This document shows, piece after piece, positions 17,543-25,919 of a DNA stretch of 64,000 nucleotides. Both the position numbers and the translations under genes were made by a program. The DNA comes from Paraburkholderia sp. BL10I2N1. Lineage in GTDB: Bacteria > Pseudomonadota > Gammaproteobacteria > Burkholderiales > Burkholderiaceae. Below the pieces are notes generated by a model that saw nothing but the letters and a program-made list of their open reading frames with translations, made no database searches and was not told where the DNA came from. The DNA lies in the NCBI RefSeq assembly GCF_004361815.1, contig NZ_SNWA01000002.1, positions 2,480,001 to 2,544,000 on the forward strand. Reading direction: 5' to 3'. Each line of letters starts with the position of its first letter. The stretch's first letter is position 1.

Positions 17543-18897
17543 AACACTGGTCGTTTCACTCACCATGGGGGCGGCGTGCACCACGGATCCTTCGTCTGCC
17601 TCCGACAGCAGTGCTGGCCATGGTGTTTGCCGGACTCATCGTCGCCGGCGCAACCGTCCTGAGTTTGCCGATCTCGACCTTGCAACCCCTGCGCTGGATT
17701 GACGCTCTCTTTATGGCCACTTCAGCCGTGACGGTGACAGGGCTGAGCGTCGTGGATGTTGGGGCGGGGCTCACCCGTTTCGGGCAGGTGGTTATGCTTG
17801 TCCTGATTCAGCTCGGTGGGCTTGGAATGATGACCTTCACCGTGATGGTCCTGTCTCTGCTGGGGCTACGCCTGAGTATCCGTCAACAGATGCTGCTTAA
17901 AGAGGATCTGAATCAAACTTCGCTGGGCGACCTGATGCAGCTGGTGCGAATGATCGCGGGTGTCGTAGTCGTTACGGAAGCCAGTGGGACATTGTTGCTG
18001 GCGGTGCGCTTCGTGCCGCAATTCGGCTGGTCCGAAGGATTGTTCTATGCGTTGTTTCACTCAATTTCGGCGTTTAATAACGCTGGTTTTGCTCTTTTCC
18101 CTGACAGTATGACACGCTGGGCAACCGACCCCTGGATCAACCTCGTCACTGTTGCCCTGATCGTTATCGGCGGTCTTGGATTCAGCGTCCTGGACGATCT
18201 GTGCTCGCGCCGCAGATGGACTTACCTTAGCCTTCACAGCAGGCTCACGCTGGTTGGTACGGCAGTGCTGCTGATGCTGGGGTTTGTTGGCTTTGCAATA
18301 CTGGAATGGCACAATCCGAAAACGCTGGGGTTGCATGCCAGCGTCGCTGACAGGTTGCTCATGTCGTTCTTTCAGTCGGTGACTACGCGCTCGGCCGGAT
18401 TAAATACAATCGACATCGCATCGCTCAACGACAGTACGACGCTGGTGACGCTCGGGCTGATGTTTATCGGCGGCGGAAGCACGTCGAACGCCGGCGGCAT
18501 CAAGGTTAGCTCGTTCATGGTGCTCGTGATTGTGACTTGGGCTTTCCTGAGGAAATCGAGCACGCCAGGCGCCTTCGGCCGGACGATTCCGCCCGCCGAT
18601 ATCCTCAAAGTCCTCGCCCTGACTTCTATCAGCTCTAGCATCGTGGTGCTCGGCACCTTCGCACTCACCATGGTGCAGACCCAGCCATTTCTCGATCTGC
18701 TATTCGAAACCGTTTCTTCGCTTGCAACCGTGGGCTTATCTCGAGGCATAAGTGGTGAACTGACTGACTCCGGGCGAATGATCGTCACGGTCATGATGTT
18801 CATCGGACGCGTGGGTCCACTCACTCTTGGCCTCACCCTTGCACGCAACACGCCAAACCGCTTGCTCTATCCAGAAGGCCGGGTGTACTTGGGTTGA
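17539..18897 (+). CDS. K+ uptake permease, TrkH/KtrB family
   Basis: This is a multi-span inner-membrane protein of 452 residues with four pore-loop repeats. The selectivity-filter turns are visible as AVTVTGLS (about 57), SAFNNAGFA (about 180), TRSAGLNT (about 285) and LATVGLSRG (about 400), each with the conserved glycine. The start is a TTG that overlaps the stop of the KtrA-like gene, so no separate ribosome binding site is needed. Its size and gene arrangement fit a Na+- or H+-coupled Ktr system. Confidence 0.92.
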   Translation: MKHWSFHSPWGRRAPRILRLPPTAVLAMVFAGLIVAGATVLSLPISTLQPLRWIDALFMATSAVTVTGLSVVDVGAGLTRFGQVVMLVLIQLGGLGMMTFTVMVLSLLGLRLSIRQQMLLKEDLNQTSLGDLMQLVRMIAGVVVVTEASGTLLLAVRFVPQFGWSEGLFYALFHSISAFNNAGFALFPDSMTRWATDPWINLVTVALIVIGGLGFSVLDDLCSRRRWTYLSLHSRLTLVGTAVLLMLGFVGFAILEWHNPKTLGLHASVADRLLMSFFQSVTTRSAGLNTIDIASLNDSTTLVTLGLMFIGGGSTSNAGGIKVSSFMVLVIVTWAFLRKSSTPGAFGRTIPPADILKVLALTSISSSIVVLGTFALTMVQTQPFLDLLFETVSSLATVGLSRGISGELTDSGRMIVTVMMFIGRVGPLTLGLTLARNTPNRLLYPEGRVYLG

Positions 18898-19137
18898 GGG
18901 TTTAGCGCTCCGGGAGTCCGACGGGAGAAGGTGTGTCATCGTACGGCACCGGTACGACGAGCGATGTCACGCTGCAATGTTTCTGTGCTTGATTCGACGG
19001 TGACCAGGCGTTGGCGTAGCAGTGAAGAAAAAAAGCGCGCCAGGCCGATTGCTCAGCGTAACGCGCCAACCTGGTACCTCTACTGCAATTGGCTTATCGA
19101 ACGAGGAATCCGTATGTCAGCGGGGCGCGTTCGTCCA

Positions 19138-19320
19138 CTATCCAATTTGCGAAGCCGCACACATCAGCGCTTTGCGAATGTCGTCAGCATTCTCCTTTGG
19201 CCACTCGCGTCGCTTGACGATAGTGTCGCCTGGCAAACGTGGCAGGCCGCTGGTGACGATGCGGAACGCTTCACCGCCGGTATGGACTTCGACAGTCGAA
19301 CTGGTGCGAGTGATTTTCAC
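19138..19320 (-). pseudogene. 5' stub of a proline racemase-family gene (trans-3-hydroxy-L-proline dehydratase type)
   Basis: The first 50 or so residues (TVEVHTGGEAFRIVTSG and PRLPGDTIVKRREW) match the N-terminus of proline racemase-family enzymes, most like trans-3-hydroxyproline dehydratase or 4-hydroxyproline epimerase. Homology stops after KALM, where about 280 further residues, including the catalytic residues, should follow. The remainder is absent, so the gene is a stub. It lies 32 bp downstream of the LivK-type gene on the same strand, suggesting a former operon. Confidence 0.72.
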
Positions 19321-19352
19321 GTCTGCTTCATGAAGTCACTGGGACTAATGCC

Positions 19353-20474
19353 TCACTGGCCGTAGGGAACCGGCAGGCCATTCTTGATTGTATAAACGGT
19401 AGTCGGTGCGCCCTTGAGGTCGCCGTATTCATCGAACGAGTACGTACCGGCTACACCTTTATAGTTTTCTTTCGCGAGTTCGGCGGTCAGTTTCGCCTTG
19501 TCGGTCGTCGTCCCGGCCTTCACCATCGCGTCGGCGAGCATCTTGATGCCGTCGTAGTAGCTGACGGCGTAGACCTGCGTATCAGTGTTGTAGGCGGCTT
19601 TGTACTTCTGCAGGAACTCGCGGCCGGCAGCTGTCTTGTCAAGCGCGATGCCGCCCTGGGCGCAGTACACGATTGAAGCTGCATCCCCCGCGACCTTACC
19701 CATATCAGCCGAGCAGATGCCGTCACCACCGAGCAGCTTTGCGCGCAGACCACGCTGGCGCATCTGCTTTGCCATCGGCGCGCCCTGTGCAGCGTAGCCA
19801 CCGAAGAAAATCACGTCGGGGTTCTTGCCCTTGATGTTGGTGAGAATCCCGAGGAAGTCCGTTGCCGACGAATTGGTGAATTCCTGGTCAACAATCTGGA
19901 TACCGTTTGCCTTGGCGACCTTGATGGACTGCTCGGCGACGCCCTGACCATACGCCGTGCGGTCGTCGATAACTGCCGCCGTTTTCGCCTTCAGCGTTTT
20001 CGCTGCAAACTGCCCCATCGTTCCGCCGAGCTGCTCATCGCTTGCGCCGATACGGAAAATGTTCTTGAAACCCTGCTTCGTCAATGCAGGGTTAGACGCG
20101 ACAGGCAGGATGGGAACCCCACCGGTGTTATAGACGCGCGAGGCCGGAATGGCGACGCCTGAGTTGTACGGTCCCACGACGGCGATTACGCCGCTGTCGA
20201 CCAGCTTCTGCGCAATCTGCACGCCGATTTTCGGGTCAGCCTGGTCGTCTTCCGAGTCCAGCTTGAACGTGACTTTCTGTCCCGCAACGGTGACGCCCGT
20301 CTTGTTCAGTTCATCGATGGCCAGGCGTGCGCCGTTTTCGTTGTCTTTGCCGTTCGGCGCCTGCGGTCCGGTGAGCGGAGCGGAGTGACCGATGGTAACG
20401 ACGACCTGCGCATTGGCGGACAGGGTGAATCCAGCGGCCACTACGGCGGCCACGATTGTTGCGAGACGGCGCAT
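19353..20474 (-). CDS. branched-chain amino acid-type ABC transporter substrate-binding protein (LivK-like)
   Basis: This 373-residue periplasmic protein has a Sec signal ending ANAQ. The type I fold is marked by VVVTIGHSAPLTGPQA, GVIAVVGPYNSG, PILPVASNPALT and DVIFFGGYAAQGAPMAKQM. The ATG at 20474 begins the signal peptide, with TGGAG 6 bp upstream. No permease or ATPase genes are adjacent, so it is an orphan or uses a transporter encoded elsewhere. Flanking stubs of hydroxyproline-degradation genes suggest that it may bind hydroxyproline; that is inference. Confidence 0.9.
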   Translation of the reverse strand: MRRLATIVAAVVAAGFTLSANAQVVVTIGHSAPLTGPQAPNGKDNENGARLAIDELNKTGVTVAGQKVTFKLDSEDDQADPKIGVQIAQKLVDSGVIAVVGPYNSGVAIPASRVYNTGGVPILPVASNPALTKQGFKNIFRIGASDEQLGGTMGQFAAKTLKAKTAAVIDDRTAYGQGVAEQSIKVAKANGIQIVDQEFTNSSATDFLGILTNIKGKNPDVIFFGGYAAQGAPMAKQMRQRGLRAKLLGGDGICSADMGKVAGDAASIVYCAQGGIALDKTAAGREFLQKYKAAYNTDTQVYAVSYYDGIKMLADAMVKAGTTTDKAKLTAELAKENYKGVAGTYSFDEYGDLKGAPTTVYTIKNGLPVPYGQ

Positions 20475-20580
20475 ACGAACTCCAGGTGGGCTAAGTGGAA
20501 ACCAGACCGTTTCAGTCTGGTCGGTGCACGGCATGACTTCGGTAATGCAGAGGTACTTCGCGTGTCTGGTTAATGAGCGG

Positions 20581-20811
20581 CTAGCGCCTGACGGGCGACG
20601 CGGCACGCAGCCAGGTCACAGGCCGCACACTGGCAGGCATCGACAGCATCAGGCCGCCCTCTTGCATCGGAACGACCATGTGCTCGGGGCTGACAATCTT
20701 TCCCGCGCCATATTCAAGGATGACTTGCTGGAGAACTCGCACGAGTGATGAATAGTTCAGCAGTTCGGCGGTTGCCTGGGCATCGAAGTTCCGGGTGATA
20801 GCGGCAGTCAT
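20581..20811 (-). pseudogene. 5' stub of a delta-1-pyrroline-2-carboxylate reductase (ornithine cyclodeaminase family)
   Basis: The first 57 residues (MTAAITRNFDAQATAELLNY ... VVPMQEGGLMLSMPAS) match the N-terminus of ornithine cyclodeaminase-family pyrroline-2-carboxylate reductases (LhpI-type). The homology ends abruptly near 20640, and the remaining 250 or so residues are missing. The enzyme would reduce the product of trans-3-hydroxyproline dehydratase, so this stub and the one at 19138 belong to the same pathway. Confidence 0.68.
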
Positions 20812-20952
20812 TCCTCTCACGTATGAAAGAACGCGCAGCGCGCCGGCTGGCGTGGAACTGGACGCAAATGCAACCAGTTTGCGTTGAATCGACATACGGC
20901 TGGCCTTAGGTGTTGATGTTGGCTCTTGGGATGAAAGCTAAACCAATAATCT

Positions 20953-22054
20953 GGGCGCGATCAATTTTGAAGTGCAACACCTTGATCTGCTAAGGTGCGC
21001 ACATGACTACAAGAAAGTATCAGCAGTTGCAGCCTGAAGAACGTATCACTATTGCCAGCATGAAACAGCAGGGTTTGAGCGTGCGGGCCATGGCCCGCAC
21101 GCTTGACCGCTCAGCTTCGAGCGTCAGCCGTGAACTGGCGCGTAATGCGTGTCCGGTGCGCGGCTACGCTTCGGTAGTCGCGCAGACCATCAGTTCGAAC
21201 CGGCGGGCTGCAGCGCGCACGCCGGGTAAGCTGAATCCCCAAGGCGCACTGTGGCGCATTGTGCTCAGTCTGCTTAGCTGGAAGTGGTCGCCGCAGCAGA
21301 TCTCCGGTACGCTGACGCGCATGTGGCCCGATGACCCTTCCATGCACGTCTCGCACGAGACCATCTACAACGCAATCTATGCACACCCGCGCGGCGAACT
21401 GCGCCGCCAGCTCATCTCGTGTCTGCGCCAGGCTCGCAGCACGCGAATGCCACGCAGTCGTGGCAACGACAGACGGGGCAAGATCGCCGACATGCTGAGC
21501 ATCCACGTACGCCCGCCTGAGGTGAACGATCGGGTCATGCCCGGGCACTGGGAGGGAGACTTTATCAAGGGTGCGGGCAACCAGTCCTCCGTGGGAGTTC
21601 TGGTCGAGCGCACCAGCCGGCTTGTCCTGCTCGCGAAGATGGAGGATGCCACCGCCGCCTCAGCGCTGGCCGGCTTCACCGCCAAACTGAACTCCATCGC
21701 CACGCCACTGCGTCAGAGCCTGACCTATGATCAGGGCAAGGAGATGGCGCGGCATCCGGAACTCACCGCCGCCACCGGCGTGCGCGTGTATTTCTGTGAC
21801 CCGCACAGTCCGTGGCAGCGTGGCACCTGTGAGAACACCAACGGACTGCTACGCCAGTATCTGCCCAAGGGCACCGATCTCTCGGTCTACAGCCAGGATG
21901 AACTTGACGACATCGCCGACAGCCTGAACAGCAGGCCCCGTGCTACCCACGCCTTTCACTCGCCTCTGGAAGTCTTTGCGCGCATGCTCGAGACCAACAC
22001 GCAAACACCTTCAACCCTTCATTAACCTGTTGCATTTCGGTTTTGAAACCGCCC
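20953..22054 (+). mobile_element. IS30-family insertion sequence
   Basis: One transposase gene is flanked by imperfect inverted repeats of about 25 bp, at 20953-20977 (GGGCGCGATC...GCAAC) and 22029-22054 (GTTGC...CGCCC). The element is about 1.1 kb. I could not see an unambiguous target duplication. It lies just upstream of the decayed hydroxyproline genes and may have promoted their loss. Confidence 0.8.
21003..22025 (+). CDS. IS30-family transposase
   Basis: This 340-residue DDE transposase has an N-terminal HTH region (LQPEERITIASMKQQGLSVR, then ASSVSRELARN) and an integrase core with MPGHWEGDFIKG (first Asp), LTYDQGKEMARH (second Asp) and DPHSPWQRGTCENTNGLLR (Glu). The spacing fits the IS30 DDE pattern. 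The reading frame appears intact, so the element may still be active. Confidence 0.95.
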   Translation: MTTRKYQQLQPEERITIASMKQQGLSVRAMARTLDRSASSVSRELARNACPVRGYASVVAQTISSNRRAAARTPGKLNPQGALWRIVLSLLSWKWSPQQISGTLTRMWPDDPSMHVSHETIYNAIYAHPRGELRRQLISCLRQARSTRMPRSRGNDRRGKIADMLSIHVRPPEVNDRVMPGHWEGDFIKGAGNQSSVGVLVERTSRLVLLAKMEDATAASALAGFTAKLNSIATPLRQSLTYDQGKEMARHPELTAATGVRVYFCDPHSPWQRGTCENTNGLLRQYLPKGTDLSVYSQDELDDIADSLNSRPRATHAFHSPLEVFARMLETNTQTPSTLH

Positions 22055-22090
22055 TGCATATAACAAGCAAATTTCAGACGTGTAGCGCAT

Positions 22091-22114
22091 TTGTGGTATC
22101 AGAGAAAACCACAA
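22091..22114. promoter_or_regulatory. inverted repeat TTGTGGT-N10-ACCACAA upstream of gntR
   Basis: This perfect 7-bp inverted repeat with a 10-base spacer lies 139 bp upstream of the GntR-family start codon. A second, weaker copy of the same architecture lies at 22213-22230. It is probably an autoregulatory operator. Confidence 0.5.
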
Positions 22115-22212
22115 TGGCGAGTGATGCTTTTGAATGATCCACATTTGAACCAGTTGATGGACGGTTTTATCTTGCCGGGTTTTCATCGCGCGCCGCCACG
22201 GTTAACGAAATT

Positions 22213-22230
22213 TGGTATATTTGTGAACCA
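22213..22230. promoter_or_regulatory. second TGGT-N10-ACCA site upstream of gntR
   Basis: TGGTAT...GAACCA has the same half-site and spacing as the site at 22094-22111 and sits 23 bp before the gntR ATG. This position is consistent with repression. Confidence 0.45.
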
Positions 22231-22252
22231 CATCCGCTCCACTCATTACGAA

Positions 22253-22993
22253 ATGGCTTCAGTTCCCATCGAATTTGAGAGCAACTTCCGCCCGTTGCAG
22301 ATCTACGAGCAGGTCTCGGAGAAAATTCGGGCTGCGATCCGTTCCGGAATGTTTCTCCCGGACGCGCGATTGCCGTCGGAGCGAGAGCTGGCAGCACGCT
22401 TCGGCGTCGGCAGGCCCGCAGTTCGCGAGGCCATTGGTGCACTACAGAATGAAGGGCTTGTCGTCACCAGGCGCAACTCGGGCACATACGTCGCTTCTGC
22501 GGCGGGGCAAATCCTTGCATCTGCCGCCACGACGAATGCAGCGGGAACGGAGGCATCTGACTTTAGCCCTTCGGCGACGTTGGACGTCCGATTGATCCTG
22601 GAGCCCGCAATAGCGCGGCGTGCCGCGATGCGTAAGAAGCGCGACCGGCTGGCCGAGCACTATCTGGCCCAGATGGAAACGTTGACTGATGTCGCCGATC
22701 CTGAGCAGCGGGCTTTGTGGAATAACAGTGACAGGCTGTTTCATCGTCAACTCGCAGTGATGACGGGTGACGCATTGCTCGCGAAGCTGGCCGAGGAGAT
22801 TGCTGCGACGATGGACCAGTCGCTCTGGAAGCGACTTAAAGACGACGGCATTTATGATCCGACGCGGATCCGGCTCTACGTTGCGGAGCATCGGCTGATC
22901 TATGAAGCCATTGTGACGGGGGATGCGGATGCTGCGGCGTTCTATGTCGAACAGCACATCCATCGCGTACAGAGGGACATCGCTCCGCAGTAG
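22253..22993 (+). CDS. GntR-family regulator, FadR subfamily
   Basis: This 246-residue protein has a winged HTH (YEQVSEKIRAAIRSGMFLPD, LPSERELAARFGVGRPAVRE, TYV) and a C-terminal FCD all-helical ligand domain with the metal-binding pattern seen around NNSDRLFHRQLAVMTG and YVAEHRLIYEAIVTGDADAA. FadR-type regulators of this class sense sugar acids or other carboxylates. The ATG at 22253 starts the conserved region. Two matching inverted repeats lie upstream. The target operon is not adjacent. Confidence 0.9.
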   Translation: MASVPIEFESNFRPLQIYEQVSEKIRAAIRSGMFLPDARLPSERELAARFGVGRPAVREAIGALQNEGLVVTRRNSGTYVASAAGQILASAATTNAAGTEASDFSPSATLDVRLILEPAIARRAAMRKKRDRLAEHYLAQMETLTDVADPEQRALWNNSDRLFHRQLAVMTGDALLAKLAEEIAATMDQSLWKRLKDDGIYDPTRIRLYVAEHRLIYEAIVTGDADAAAFYVEQHIHRVQRDIAPQ

Positions 22994-23135
22994 GCGCAGA
23001 AAGTGGCGTTGCCTCTAGGCCAAAGGCATGAAATTTTGCCGCCGCCGACAGCAGGATAGTCACGCGTGGACGCCCCCGGTTTGCCAAGCTTTCATGTTGC
23101 GATGTCACTTTGCCTTGAGCCGCAGCCCCATTGCT

Positions 23136-23393
23136 TTATTGACCGCCATACTCTGCGTTTATGCGGTCGAGTTCACCCGATTGGCGTGCGTGCAGATACT
23201 CCTGATAGACCTGGGCTCGGGTCTTTCCCATTGGAGCGCCAGCGTCGCTCCTCGTGCCTGGGACACCTCCCGCAGAGTCTGTCGAGGACACGGTGGGTTG
23301 GTTGGCCTGCGGTGCAGATGACATGTCCTGAGCCTGAACATATCCAAATGCAAGAACGGCGGCGCTAACGGCCGCGATTTTGAGCGGGTTCAT
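23136..23393 (-). CDS. DUF4148-type small secreted protein
   Basis: This 85-residue protein begins with a Sec signal (MNPLKIAAVSAAVLAFGYVQAQ). The mature end KTRAQVYQEYLHARQSGELD is the DUF4148 hallmark (KTRAQV..EL..A...G). The family is abundant and nearly confined to Burkholderiales; function is unknown. The internal ATG is used because the signal peptide starts there. Confidence 0.82.
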   Translation of the reverse strand: MNPLKIAAVSAAVLAFGYVQAQDMSSAPQANQPTVSSTDSAGGVPGTRSDAGAPMGKTRAQVYQEYLHARQSGELDRINAEYGGQ

Positions 23394-23480
23394 ATCTACG
23401 TACTCCACGAAATTCCGCTTGGCCTGGTTTCTTGAACCAGTCAACAGAAGTGCTACTCCAGATAATCTCGCCCTGGACCG

Positions 23481-23690
23481 TCACGTCGCGGGGATGCCCG
23501 CTGCGCTTCGGGTGGCGGGAACCCCACCATATGACGCGTCAGCGCCAGGTTGCGCAGGTGCCGCTGCGTTCTGCTGTATCACCGGCTGCGTGGAAGGCGG
23601 TGCTCGTTGCGGCGGGCCTTGGGCGCGGGCCACCCCTGCCAGTGCGAACAGGCACGTCGCGCCCGCCGCCAATATCAGTTGTGAATTCAT
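23481..23690 (-). CDS. small secreted protein, possibly a truncated DUF4148 relative
   Basis: This 69-residue protein has a signal peptide (MNSQLILAAGATCLFALAGV, cut after ARA) and a short Pro/Ala/Gln-rich mature part ending in YGGVPATRSAAGIPAT. That ending resembles the linker found before the DUF4148 motif in longer relatives, and the motif itself is absent. GGAGTTGAG immediately precedes the ATG. It lies in tandem with the DUF4148 gene at 23136. Confidence 0.6.
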   Translation of the reverse strand: MNSQLILAAGATCLFALAGVARAQGPPQRAPPSTQPVIQQNAAAPAQPGADASYGGVPATRSAAGIPAT

Positions 23691-24098
23691 CTCAACTCCT
23701 TGATTTGTGCGCGAGTTGTTCAAGACCTTTCTTCGCGCCTTGCTGATTTCCGTTGTCCGCTCCTCCAAACGCCGTGCACCATCGACACCGCCAAGCCGTA
23801 GAGGCGAGCGAATGCGAAGTTGGCTTGTTGCACTGTCTGTGCCAAAAGCCGGACTTATTAGATGACAATCTGGACGATGACGCGAGGCGGATACCGGGCG
23901 GAACAGAAGGACGCGCAATCGGTGCGCTGATGACAGGACGTTGTAAGCCCATTGATCAAAAAGAACCCTCCCGCGGTTATGTTATAGACCGCCATGGGAT
24001 TGATTGACAGCGGAATCGCGGACTGGCAAAGCGGGAGCGACCTGCTGGGCGGCGTCACTCGCTATCGTTCCATCACATCTGGCGAAGCGGCGGTTGCT
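23691..24098. other. divergent intergenic region
   Basis: About 400 bases separate the minus-strand secreted-protein genes from the plus-strand acetyltransferase. An in-frame extension of the acetyltransferase frame to 23994 exists, so its start is uncertain. No other gene was recognised. Confidence 0.4.
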
Positions 24099-24569
24099 AT
24101 GGAACTGGATTTTCGACAGGCTGTCCCCGGAGACTCGGAGTGGCTATTTGATACATACCAGCGAACGATGAGGGATTTCGTGACCGCAGCCTATGGCTGG
24201 GACGAGAGCCTGCAACGAGCGGGGTTTGCAAAAAGCGTTCGCCAGGGCTGTTGTCAGATCGTCACGTGCGAAGGCAACCGATGCGGGTTTGTGCACTGGG
24301 AAATCGAACCCGATCTCGTATGGCTGAGAATGCTTTGTATCGTCCCGGGGATGCAAAACAGGAAGATTGGCAGTGAAGCGATTGCCAAGGTCATGTCGCT
24401 GTCCAGTCTCTTGCAAAAACCGCTGTACCTGCATGTCCTGCTGTGCAACCGGGTCGCCTATGACTGGTACAGAAGAATCGGTTTTGTCGAAATCGAGAAC
24501 GACGGCAAGGTCGCCACGCTGGTGCTTGCTCCTTCGACACCACCAGAACCTGGGAAGCGGCATGGCTAG
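24099..24569 (+). CDS. GNAT-family N-acetyltransferase
   Basis: This protein of 156 residues (up to 191 if the upstream ATG at 23994 is used) has a GNAT-like arrangement: beta-strand FRQAVPGDSEWLFDTYQ, the central strand LRMLCIVPGMQNRKIGSEAI covering the acetyl-CoA loop (a degenerate Q/R-x-x-G-x-G/A), and VAYDWYRRIGFVEIE at the end. These match the usual motif A and motif B positions. The acceptor substrate is unknown. Confidence 0.78.
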   Translation: MELDFRQAVPGDSEWLFDTYQRTMRDFVTAAYGWDESLQRAGFAKSVRQGCCQIVTCEGNRCGFVHWEIEPDLVWLRMLCIVPGMQNRKIGSEAIAKVMSLSSLLQKPLYLHVLLCNRVAYDWYRRIGFVEIENDGKVATLVLAPSTPPEPGKRHG

Positions 24570-24778
24570 TCCTTCCAGCCGGGTTCATCGCAAACAGCCT
24601 GGTCCGGCCATATCCAGCCGTACATCCGCACTGCTCACTGCATTTCTACGTGCGGATGCTGTGTGAAACGTTCCCGGTCATTCGCCAAAGGACCGAAGCA
24701 ACAACTCTTTCCTGCATCGCGTGGCACAGTACGAGCAGGTCAGCCTCAGTCAAAGACGAACAAACAGGATTGAAAGTC

Positions 24779-25639
24779 ATGAGCGACAAGCCAGATGTAG
24801 CGCCAGACAGCACAGCAGCGCGAGTCGCCCTGTGGCGTGCTCTGCATGTCGAGGCCGACCCTCCGCCGCATGTGCTGGAAGATGAAATCGGCCTTAAGCT
24901 GCTGTCTCCGGACAAGGGCTGGCGCCACCGCGGCGACATGGACCTGCAGTTCACGCGTCCCTTCCGCGCCTCAATCGTGGCTCGTGCCCGTTTCATTGAG
25001 GATCTGGTCGTGGAACAGGCCGGCCGCGGGCTTGGTCAGTATGTCATCCTCGGCGCCGGTCTCGACAGCTTCGCACAGCGGAGGCCGGAGATCGCGTCCC
25101 GTCTCAGGGTGTTTGAGATCGACCAGCCAGGTCCCCAGGCATGGAAGCGTCAGCGCCTGATCGAGCTCGGCTTCGGCGTCCCGGACTGGCTGCGCTTCGT
25201 GCCGGTCGATTTCGAGGCGGGAGGGGCCTGGCGGGATGCGCTCGTGACTGCCGGCTTCGATGACAGCAAGCCAGCCGTCGTGGTCTCCACGGGCGTCAGC
25301 ATGTATCTCAGCAAGGATGCGAACGCGGCCACGTTACGCCAGGTCGCGGCCCTCGCCCCAGGATCGACGCTCGCCATGACGTTTCTGCTCCCGCTCGAGC
25401 TGGCGGACCCCGAGGTACGTCCGGGACTCGAGATGGCGGAGAAGGGCGCGCGAGCGAGCGGGACACCTTTCCTCAGCTTCTTCACTCCGCCGGAGATCCT
25501 GGCGCGTGCCCACGAAGCTGGCTTCAGGGAAGCACGGCACGTCTCGGCGGCCGATCTTACCCGGCGCTACTTCGCGGGCAGGACAGATGATCTGCGTCCG
25601 CCAGACAATGCGGAGGAACTGCTGGTGGCAAATACATAG
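24779..25639 (+). CDS. class I SAM-dependent methyltransferase, LCMT/PPM family
   Basis: This 286-residue protein belongs to the leucine-carboxyl-methyltransferase-like family (often annotated as TIGR00027). Marks are the N-terminal RPFRASIVARARFIEDLV, the SAM-binding YVILGAGLDSFAQR, the acidic VFEIDQPGPQAWKR, and the FVPVDFE and VVSTGVSMYLSKDAN blocks. In mycobacteria and others this family methylates small carboxylates. The ATG chosen begins the conserved domain. The gene stands alone. Confidence 0.88.
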   Translation: MSDKPDVAPDSTAARVALWRALHVEADPPPHVLEDEIGLKLLSPDKGWRHRGDMDLQFTRPFRASIVARARFIEDLVVEQAGRGLGQYVILGAGLDSFAQRRPEIASRLRVFEIDQPGPQAWKRQRLIELGFGVPDWLRFVPVDFEAGGAWRDALVTAGFDDSKPAVVVSTGVSMYLSKDANAATLRQVAALAPGSTLAMTFLLPLELADPEVRPGLEMAEKGARASGTPFLSFFTPPEILARAHEAGFREARHVSAADLTRRYFAGRTDDLRPPDNAEELLVANT

Positions 25640-25755
25640 CTGTCGGCACGGGCGTATCCCGACATCCGTGTGGAGGTTCCCTCATGACGAAGCTGCGTCT
25701 TGTGCGTCGGCCAGAGGATTGGCCGTCCCACTGACTTCACGCCCGTTCAATTTCA

Positions 25756-25777
25756 CGATGTGAATATACTAACATCG
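25756..25777. promoter_or_regulatory. inverted repeat CGATGT-N10-ACATCG upstream of deoC
   Basis: This perfect 6-bp inverted repeat with a 10-base spacer lies 143 bp upstream of the deoC ATG. It shares its core (ATGT-N10-ACAT) with a second site at 25837-25854, 79 bp away. The pair is a good candidate for DeoR-type repressor binding and looping. Confidence 0.5.
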
Positions 25778-25836
25778 AGGCAGCCGGTTGCCGTACCACC
25801 TGTCAGCCATGCCGCTGTGGAATGCAGGTTTTCCCT

Positions 25837-25854
25837 ATGTCACAATCGTAACAT
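25837..25854. promoter_or_regulatory. second ATGT-N10-ACAT site upstream of deoC
   Basis: It has the same half-sites and spacing as the site at 25758-25775 and sits 66 bp before the deoC start. This is likely in or near the promoter. Confidence 0.45.
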
Positions 25855-25888
25855 TTGTGCTCTAATCTGATACCAAGTTATCAACAAG

Positions 25889-25907
25889 TGTTGTGCAATG
25901 CACAACA
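25889..25907. promoter_or_regulatory. 19-bp perfect palindrome in the deoC leader
   Basis: TGTTGTGCA-A-TGCACAACA is a perfect palindrome with a 1-base centre, ending 12 bp before the deoC ATG. It could be a separate operator or form an mRNA hairpin over the translation start. Confidence 0.55.
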
Positions 25908-25919
25908 ACGAGCCTACCT

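Noticed and set aside
20951-22058. Target-site duplication for the IS30 element
   Set aside because: The flanking bases do not give an unambiguous direct repeat, and the exact element ends are uncertain by a few bases.
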